A stretch of 12,046 nucleotides of DNA, from NCBI GenBank assembly GCA_000433635.1, contig HF997866.1:1-12046 (forward strand), given 5' to 3'. This document shows, piece by piece, positions 6,713 through 12,046 of the stretch. Source of the stretch: Ruminococcus sp. CAG:254. Its GTDB lineage: Bacteria; Bacillota; Clostridia; Oscillospirales; Ruminococcaceae. The notes under the pieces are model-generated. The model saw only the letters and a list, made by a program, of their open reading frames with translations, was not told the origin of the DNA and ran no database searches. The translations under genes were made by a program, and so were the position numbers. Every line of letters begins with the position of its first letter. Within the stretch, counting starts at the first letter, position 1.

Positions 6713-6774
6713 TTTATCTTTTGTTTAACTTTGGTTTATGCGTATTTATAACCGATTCGATAAACTAAAGATAA
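6713..6774 (+). promoter_or_regulatory. ATPase promoter with 11-bp repeats and an inverted box
   Basis: TTTA recurs at 6713, 6724, 6735 and 6745 (steps 11, 11, 10); the first two units read TTTATCTTTTG and TTTAACTTTGG. A possible promoter is TTTAAC (6724-6729), 17 bases, TATAAC (6747-6752), with start near 6759. TTAACTTTGGTTTAT (6725-6739) and ATAAACTAAAGATAA (6760-6774) form an inverted repeat with 13 of 15 positions matching and a 20-base gap, flanking the -10. A GATAAA at 6759 is an alternative -10. The repeats look like a response-regulator operator. TTGACA at 6671-6676 has no -10 at the right distance. Confidence 0.45.
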
Positions 6775-6798
6775 CTTAACAGGAAGGGAAGTGCTTGT

Positions 6799-9075
6799 AT
6801 GAAAGCAAAAGAAACTGCCTCTAAAACCACCGCACAGATTTTACGAGATAATGTGTGTACGCTATTCAATTTATTGAATCTGCTGATTGCCATTGCCTTG
6901 ATTGCAGTCCATGCATGGTCGAACTTGTTTTTTATTTTTGTGATTGCCTTAAATACAGTCATTGGGATTGCACAGGAATTGAAAGCAAAGCGATTGATTG
7001 AAAAGCTGACGCTTTTATCACAGCCAAATGCCAAAATTGAACGCAATGGGACAATACAATCTGTTCCCATTGCAGAGGTACAGGAACAAGATATTTTGCT
7101 GCTGGAGAGCGGCAACCAGATTTGTGCGGATGCAATTGTCCGCAGCGGCGGAATTGAAGTAAACGAATCACTGCTGACGGGGGAATCCGATGCCATCTTT
7201 AAAAAAGCAGGCGATACGCTGTTGTCAGGCAGTTCTGTCATCAGCGGAACGTGTCAGGCAACGGTACTTCATGTCGGAAGTGACAGCTACGCTGCAAAAT
7301 TGACGAAAGAAGCCAAGAAAACCAAGGCCATGCATTCGGAATTAGTTGGTTCGATGCGAAAAGTGACTCGTTTGACGAGTCTTTGTATTGTTCCGCTGGG
7401 CATCCTGCTGTTTGTACAGGCATTGTTTTTCCGAGATAGTTCCATGTATGATGCAGTCGTTGGAACTTCTGCCGGTTTGCTGGGAATGCTGCCGAAAGGA
7501 CTGTATCTGCTCATTAGTATCAGCCTAGCTGCCGGAATTATTACACTTTCCAAGAAAAATGTACTGGTGCAAGATTTGTATTCACTGGAAAATCTGGCAC
7601 ACGTTGATGTACTCTGTCTAGACAAAACCGGAACATTGACAGAGGGAAACATGAAAGTTGAAAAAGCGGTTTTGTTTCCGGGAACAGATTCTGCAATGTT
7701 TCAAGAATGGATGGGGAACTTTTTAACGCATACGCAGGATAACAATGCGACTTTTCAGGCAATGCATACTTATTTTGATGGAATGGATACGTTATCCGTT
7801 ACAGAGCAGATTCCGTTCTCCTCTGACCGAAAGTGGAGTGCAATGACGTTCTCCGGAGCAGGCACACTTGTCATTGGAGCACCGGAAAGGCTCAGTCCAG
7901 AGAAGCTGCCAGAAAGTGTTCTGGAAGCACAACAAAACGGGAAGCGTGTTCTTTTAGCTGGAATTACTCAGCATGCTGTTCAAAAAGAACAGCCACTACC
8001 GGAAATGCAACTGCTGGCAGAAATCATTCTGACAGACCCACTTCGTGCCAACGCTGCGAAAACAATTGCAGCATTTCAGCAGGAGGGCGTTTCTGTAAAG
8101 CTGATTTCTGGGGATAATCCGATGACTGCCTCCGCAATGGCACAGCAGGCAGGCGTTTTTCAGAGTGACCGTTGGGTCGATATGCGAACGGTTGCAGATT
8201 CTGAGATGGATGCTGCTGCGGCACAGTATACCGTTTTCGGAAGAGTGACCCCACAGCAGAAAAAACAGCTGATTCAGGCATTTCACCGCCAGAAGCACAC
8301 TGTTGCGATGACGGGTGATGGTGTCAACGACTTGTTAGCATTGAAAGAAGCAGATTGCAGCATTTCAGTAGGGCAGGGCAGTGATGCCGCCCGTCAGACA
8401 GCCCAACTTGTATTATTGGATTCCGATTTTGCTGTCTTGAAAGATGTCCTGTTGGAGGGGCGGCGAGTGGTTCACAATGTCACACGGTCTGCGGGTGTCT
8501 TTTTCATCAAGACGCTGTATTCAATTTTGTTGTGTGTGCTCTGCTTGCTGACCAACACGCCATTCCCATTTGTTCCGATTCAAATCACCTTGATTGACTT
8601 AGTAATTGAGGGCTATCCGTCTTTCTTTTTGTCATTCCTGCCAGATTCTCAACCTGTCCGGACAAAATTCCTACCGGAAGCCATCCGAAGGGCTGCACCG
8701 AATGCACTTGCCATCGGCGTTTGTTTCCTATTTTATTTGGTATTGCATGCAATGGGTATTTTTGGATTGTCCGGTGAACAGACACAGGCAAACACCTTGC
8801 TGTTCTTGCTGATTGGGACGGTTGGACTGCTGGGCGTTTTCAAGATGTGTTTACCATTTACAAAAGTAAAGGTATTTTTCGCAGCGACTTCTGCCATTGG
8901 ATTCTATTTTGCCATTGCACTTTGTCTGTGGATGCAACAGCATCTGTTGCATCTAGACATTTTGCACCTTGCTGTTCCGACTGGCACAACTTTGTTATTT
9001 TTTGGATTGTTTGCCATCGTGGCAATTCTAATAGCATCCATTCTTTCCCGAACACTCTTCAAACAGAAGCGTTGA
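6799..9075 (+). CDS. P-type cation-transporting ATPase, CtpE-like
   Basis: A 758-residue membrane pump that moves a cation using ATP. Motifs in order: actuator TGES (127-130), LPKG in membrane helix 4 (231-234), phosphorylation site DKTGT with Asp275, SGDN (437-440) and hinge TGDGVND (505-511). Membrane segments lie at about 22-58, 190-212, 220-248, and several between 565 and 750. There is no N-terminal heavy-metal-binding domain and no CPC motif, so it is not a copper or cadmium pump. The pattern around helix 4 and VLVQDLYSLENLAHVDVLCLDKTG resembles the CtpE group, where the mycobacterial member exports calcium; the ion here is inferred from that. ATG 6799 follows AGGAAGGGAAG by about 8 bases. 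Its stop codon overlaps the promoter of the next gene, a histidine kinase, which with the shared box upstream hints at a regulatory tie. Confidence 0.92.
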   Translation: MKAKETASKTTAQILRDNVCTLFNLLNLLIAIALIAVHAWSNLFFIFVIALNTVIGIAQELKAKRLIEKLTLLSQPNAKIERNGTIQSVPIAEVQEQDILLLESGNQICADAIVRSGGIEVNESLLTGESDAIFKKAGDTLLSGSSVISGTCQATVLHVGSDSYAAKLTKEAKKTKAMHSELVGSMRKVTRLTSLCIVPLGILLFVQALFFRDSSMYDAVVGTSAGLLGMLPKGLYLLISISLAAGIITLSKKNVLVQDLYSLENLAHVDVLCLDKTGTLTEGNMKVEKAVLFPGTDSAMFQEWMGNFLTHTQDNNATFQAMHTYFDGMDTLSVTEQIPFSSDRKWSAMTFSGAGTLVIGAPERLSPEKLPESVLEAQQNGKRVLLAGITQHAVQKEQPLPEMQLLAEIILTDPLRANAAKTIAAFQQEGVSVKLISGDNPMTASAMAQQAGVFQSDRWVDMRTVADSEMDAAAAQYTVFGRVTPQQKKQLIQAFHRQKHTVAMTGDGVNDLLALKEADCSISVGQGSDAARQTAQLVLLDSDFAVLKDVLLEGRRVVHNVTRSAGVFFIKTLYSILLCVLCLLTNTPFPFVPIQITLIDLVIEGYPSFFLSFLPDSQPVRTKFLPEAIRRAAPNALAIGVCFLFYLVLHAMGIFGLSGEQTQANTLLFLLIGTVGLLGVFKMCLPFTKVKVFFAATSAIGFYFAIALCLWMQQHLLHLDILHLAVPTGTTLLFFGLFAIVAILIASILSRTLFKQKR

Positions 9076-9100
9076 CGATAAAAAAAACCCGTGCTATAAT
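9072..9100 (+). promoter_or_regulatory. Strong promoter of the two-component operon, overlapping the ATPase stop
   Basis: TTGACG (9072-9077), exactly 17 bases, TATAAT (9095-9100), with TGC before the -10 (extended). The ATPase stop TGA (9073-9075) lies within the -35 hexamer. Transcription begins near 9107, so the leader is only about 18 bases and consists almost entirely of the ribosome-binding site. No terminator lies between the genes, so read-through from the ATPase is also possible. Confidence 0.85.
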
Positions 9101-9124
9101 AAAATACAGAGGAGGCGGAAGAAA

Positions 9125-10561
9125 TTGACCATTAAAAAACGGCTGTTTCTCTCGAATTTATTTATGTTGCTGATTCCGGCAATGGTTAGCGTTCTGATTT
9201 TGGCAGTTTCTCTGCTATTCTTTGTAAATGTGGTCTATAAGCAGGTAATGGATGAAACGGTTCGGGAAGAAAACACCGTTCATTTAGAGCATCTGCTCAT
9301 GGAACAGGCGAAAGAATTCTTGCAAACGAAACATGAAGTACTTACTGATTCGCATTTATATCAGACCGTTGAGAAATATGTCGGAACACAGGAAATCCAA
9401 CTGCAAATTTATCAGGGCGATGCACAAATTTGTTCCATGGGAACAAGTACACAAGCACTTGCCAGCCAATCGTTACAGGAGTTATCCAGTAGCACACCAA
9501 ACGGTAGCCTTTATATGGAACAGGCAGAAATAGAGGGCATTTCTTACACGATTTATTTATTTTTCTCTGCTCCGGTCAAGGAAAGTGCATGGAATGAATT
9601 GATTGTAAAATATTGGATTCTTGTCTTGTTTGTTTTGATTGTTGCTGCGGTTTTGGTCACCAACCAATTTCTGACGAAATTTGTATTCCGGAAAATTGAA
9701 AAGCCGCTGGATCTTTTGGTTTCTGGCGTGCATGAAATTCAAAATGGTAATTTAACCTATCGCATTGTCTACAAAGAAAAAGATGAATTTCTTCCGGTTT
9801 TCAAAGATTTTAATCAGATGGCAGAGCGGTTGCAGCAATCCATTGAACAGATCGAACGGGAAGAACGAAACCGAAAAGAATTGATTGCCGGCATTTCCCA
9901 CGACTTGCGAACGCCGTTGACATCTATTAAAGCCTATATCGAGGGCTTGATTGAAGGAATCGCTCAAACACCAGAACGGCAGCAAAAATATATGCAGACG
10001 ATTCGGGAAAAGGCAAACGACATTGACCGCATGGTGGACAAACTGTTTTTGTTCTCCAAATTGGATTTGGGCGATAGCCCATTTTATCCAGAACCGATTT
10101 CTGTTGCAGAAGCTTTGAACAGCTTGATTTCTGAAAATGCGGAAGCTTATGCAAAACAGGGAATGACGATTACACTGGAAGAGATTCCAGAAGCTTGCAC
10201 GGTGTATGCAGACCCGGTGCAGTTCCGAAATGCGATTACCAACTTGCTGGAAAATAGCCTGAAATATAAGGATGCTCCGGAAGTGCAGGTGCGGATTCGC
10301 TGTACAGAAACGGATTCTGATGCAACGATTATAGTATCAGACAATGGACCAGGTGTTCCGGAGGAAGCATTGCCGAAATTATTTGATGTATTTTACCGCA
10401 GTGACCCTGCCCGCAGCAATCCGCAATCTGGCAGCGGACTGGGGTTGGCGATTACAGCGAAAATTCTGGAGCGGTTCGGCGGTTCGATTCGAGCAGAGCA
10501 GGAAACACCGAAAGGGTTGCGGATTTTGCTGACGATTCCAAAGAAGGGGGTAGAAACATGA
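9125..10561 (+). CDS. Membrane sensor histidine kinase
   Basis: A 478-residue two-component sensor. Membrane helix 1 is at about 12-36, an extracytoplasmic sensor region of about 120 residues follows, and helix 2 is at about 161-180. Then come a HAMP linker (about 181-235), a dimerisation/phosphoacceptor domain with His259 in ISHDLRTPLTSIKAY, and an ATPase domain: N box NLLENSLKY (373-381), G1 box DNGPG (406-410), F box (about 420-424), G2 box GSGLGLAI (436-443). The start is TTG at 9125, placed 9 bases after GGAGG (9111-9115); no ATG lies near. Its stop overlaps the response-regulator start as ATGA. The sensed signal cannot be read from the sequence; the extracytoplasmic region is not one I recognise. 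The neighbouring cation pump and EamA transporter suggest an ion or envelope signal, which is only inference. Confidence 0.95.
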   Translation: MTIKKRLFLSNLFMLLIPAMVSVLILAVSLLFFVNVVYKQVMDETVREENTVHLEHLLMEQAKEFLQTKHEVLTDSHLYQTVEKYVGTQEIQLQIYQGDAQICSMGTSTQALASQSLQELSSSTPNGSLYMEQAEIEGISYTIYLFFSAPVKESAWNELIVKYWILVLFVLIVAAVLVTNQFLTKFVFRKIEKPLDLLVSGVHEIQNGNLTYRIVYKEKDEFLPVFKDFNQMAERLQQSIEQIEREERNRKELIAGISHDLRTPLTSIKAYIEGLIEGIAQTPERQQKYMQTIREKANDIDRMVDKLFLFSKLDLGDSPFYPEPISVAEALNSLISENAEAYAKQGMTITLEEIPEACTVYADPVQFRNAITNLLENSLKYKDAPEVQVRIRCTETDSDATIIVSDNGPGVPEEALPKLFDVFYRSDPARSNPQSGSGLGLAITAKILERFGGSIRAEQETPKGLRILLTIPKKGVET

Positions 10562-11244
10562 GTCATATTTGTATCATAGAGGACGACACAGCGATTGCAG
10601 AAATTGAACGGGATTATCTGGAAATCAATGGGTTTACGGTATCCATTGCCACAGACGGTGTATCTGGATTGAACCTCGCACAAACAGAATCGTTTGATTT
10701 GATTTTGTTGGATTTGATGCTGCCGCAGCTGGATGGATTTACACTCTGCCGAAAACTACGGGAACGGTTAGACATTCCGATTCTGATGGTAACCGCAAAG
10801 AAAGAGGACATCGACAAAATCCGTGGGCTGGGATTGGGGGCAGATGATTATATTGTAAAGCCATTTTCTCCGGGGGAACTGGTGGCAAGGGTACAGGCAC
10901 ACATTGCAACCTACAAACGCCTGAAGACGCCACAGGAAACTCAGCAAGAGATTACGGTTGGAGCAATTCGGATTTGTCCGAAGTCCCATCGGGTATTTGT
11001 TCGAGAACAGGAAGTTAGCTTGAAAAACAAAGAATATGAATTGCTGCTGTTTCTGGTGACAAATGCAGACACGGTTTTTGACCGAGAAACCTTATATGAA
11101 CGCATCTGGGGCATGGATGCCATGGGTGATAATGCAACGGTTGCGGTTCATATCAATCGTCTGCGGGAAAAATTAGAGGAAGACCCTTCGCATCCAAAAT
11201 ACATTGAAACCGTATGGGGTGCAGGGTATCGGTTTCATGCATAG
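10558..11244 (+). CDS. OmpR/PhoB-family response regulator
   Basis: A 228-residue transcriptional regulator, partner of the kinase just upstream, with which it overlaps by 4 bases (ATGA); the pair is surely translationally coupled. Receiver domain about 1-118: acidic pocket Glu8, Asp9, Asp10, phosphoacceptor Asp52 (LLDLMLPQLDG), Thr79 and Lys101 (KPFSPGEL). C-terminal winged-helix domain about 130-228, with the KNKEYELLLFL segment, the helix around VAVHINRLREKLE and the closing wing VWGAGYRF. All key receiver residues are present, so it should be phosphorylated normally. The family binds direct repeats of about 10-11 bp. Such repeats are found upstream of the ATPase and PAP2 genes in this window, making them candidate targets. 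Confidence 0.97.
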   Translation: MSHICIIEDDTAIAEIERDYLEINGFTVSIATDGVSGLNLAQTESFDLILLDLMLPQLDGFTLCRKLRERLDIPILMVTAKKEDIDKIRGLGLGADDYIVKPFSPGELVARVQAHIATYKRLKTPQETQQEITVGAIRICPKSHRVFVREQEVSLKNKEYELLLFLVTNADTVFDRETLYERIWGMDAMGDNATVAVHINRLREKLEEDPSHPKYIETVWGAGYRFHA

Positions 11245-11258
11245 GAGATGAAGAAAAA

Positions 11259-12046
11259 ATGTGGTTGCTTTTTGCGTGTGGGTCTGCAATATTCGCAGGG
11301 GTTACCGCAGTTTTAGCGAAAATCGGCATGCAACACATCAATTCTACGGTTGCAACTGCTTTGCGAACAGGTGTCGTTCTGTTGTTCTCGTGGCTATTGG
11401 TGTTGCTGACTGGGGCAATTTCCGGAATCGGAGCAATTTCCGGAAAAACATTCTTATTTTTGATTCTGTCCGGCTGTGCAACGGGTGCAAGCTGGCTCTG
11501 CTACTTTCAAGCGTTGCAGCTGGGCGATGTCAATCAGGTTGCACCGATTGACAAATCCAGTACCATTTTAACCATGCTGTTGGCGTTTCTCTTTTTAGGA
11601 GAAGCTTTGACCGTGCAAAAAGTCATTTGTATGCTGTTGATTGGAGCAGGTACATTCTTGATGTTGCCCAAACGCACACAAGCCAAACCGCAATCCACAA
11701 CGAAAAAAGGATGGCTATTTTATGCCATCCTTTCTGCTGTTTTTGCAAGTTTGACTTCTATTTTGGGAAAAGTGGGAATTCAGAACATTGACTCGAACCT
11801 AGGAACAGCCATCCGAACGTGTGTGGTTTTGGTTATGGCATGGGTCATGGTGTTTGTGACTGGACAGCAACACAACTTGGGAGCACTGAATCGAAAAGAT
11901 TTGTTGTTTTTGGTGCTCTCCGGACTGACAACCGGACTTTCTTGGATGTGCTATTATCGAGCCTTGCAGGATGGTCTAGCGAGCGTGGTTGTGCCGATTG
12001 ATAAACTGAGTATTTTGGTTACCATTGCATTTTCGTCCTTCGTTTT
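11259..12046 (+). CDS. EamA-family (drug/metabolite superfamily) transporter, 3' end missing
   Basis: Open from ATG 11259 to the window edge, 262 codons read. A membrane protein of two EamA repeats, each of about five helices. The halves are visibly duplicated with an exact 150-residue offset: GASWLCY (76-82) with GLSWMCY (226-232), ALQ (85-87) with ALQ (235-237), and PIDK (96-99) with PIDK (246-249). Family length is about 285-300, so only a few dozen residues are missing. The gene starts 15 bases after the response-regulator stop, and the ribosome-binding site GGAG (11244-11247) shares its first G with that TAG, so it is likely the third gene of the two-component operon. An ATG at 11248 is out of frame and too close to the site. 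Substrate unknown; members move small metabolites. A terminator-like hairpin lies inside the gene at 11706-11733. Confidence 0.9.
   Translation, partial: MWLLFACGSAIFAGVTAVLAKIGMQHINSTVATALRTGVVLLFSWLLVLLTGAISGIGAISGKTFLFLILSGCATGASWLCYFQALQLGDVNQVAPIDKSSTILTMLLAFLFLGEALTVQKVICMLLIGAGTFLMLPKRTQAKPQSTTKKGWLFYAILSAVFASLTSILGKVGIQNIDSNLGTAIRTCVVLVMAWVMVFVTGQQHNLGALNRKDLLFLVLSGLTTGLSWMCYYRALQDGLASVVVPIDKLSILVTIAFSSFV
11706..11733 (+). other. Terminator-like hairpin inside the EamA gene
   Basis: Perfect 10-bp stem AAAGGATGGC (11706-11715) / GCCATCCTTT (11724-11733) with an 8-base loop, followed by CTGCTGTTTTT. It lies at the junction between the two EamA halves (residues about 150-158). It resembles an intrinsic terminator but the T-run is delayed by several bases, so it may only pause polymerase or be a by-product of codon choice. 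Confidence 0.4.

Overview
The window looks like a chromosomal segment of a low-to-mid G+C Gram-positive gut bacterium, most plausibly a Ruminococcus-like Firmicute (Oscillospiraceae/Lachnospiraceae range). This rests on four things: strong Shine-Dalgarno sites before nearly every gene, sigma-A promoters, a lipoprotein with a Cthe_2159-like carbohydrate-binding domain, and a GH31 alpha-glucosidase that aligns with my memory of Ruminococcus obeum Ro-alphaG1. TGA is used as a normal stop by several genes, so the code is standard (table 11). No phage, transposon, CRISPR array or attachment site was seen. The assignment is by recognition only, without database support.

Layout. Bases 1-54 are the 5' part of an initiator tRNA-fMet on the minus strand, cut by the window edge and served by a near-ideal promoter. 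At 262-1662 (minus) lies a lipoprotein with a Lys/Thr-rich stalk and a beta-helical carbohydrate-binding domain. Divergent from it, a small PAP2 phosphatase (1898-2443, plus) converges on a GH31 alpha-glucosidase (2518-4500, minus) across a shared hairpin terminator. The glucosidase gene is divergent from an AraC-family regulator (4633-5511). Next is an aldo/keto reductase (5601-6605) broken by one in-frame TGA and closed by a strong terminator. Then comes a CtpE-like P-type cation ATPase (6799-9075), a histidine kinase (9125-10561, TTG start) overlapping an OmpR-family response regulator (10558-11244), and an EamA-family transporter running off the right edge (11259 onward).

How the genes may work together. 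Two regulatory circuits can be read from the DNA. First, the AraC/alpha-glucosidase divergent promoter holds four ATTCT repeats spaced 11, 10 and 11 bp. They sit where an activator of the glucosidase promoter would bind, and they overlap the regulator's own promoter. This suggests a self-contained module for using short alpha-glucosides, probably isomaltose-type. Second, a T-rich box with an 11-bp period (unit TTTAnCTnTTG) occurs upstream of both the PAP2 gene and the ATPase gene. The two copies match at 17 of 20 positions, and a further copy lies inverted at the ATPase promoter. Such repeats suit an OmpR-family response regulator, and one is encoded just downstream. A regulon joining this two-component system, a PAP2 phosphatase and a cation pump is an inference, but it is the most interesting unexplained structure here.

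Three start sites were moved or decided from ribosome-binding-site position: the PAP2 phosphatase to 1898, the alpha-glucosidase to 4500, and the histidine kinase at a TTG. No gene-free stretch exceeds about 240 bases. The gap at 55-261 contains the tRNA promoter and otherwise AT-rich sequence with no convincing terminator or small gene.
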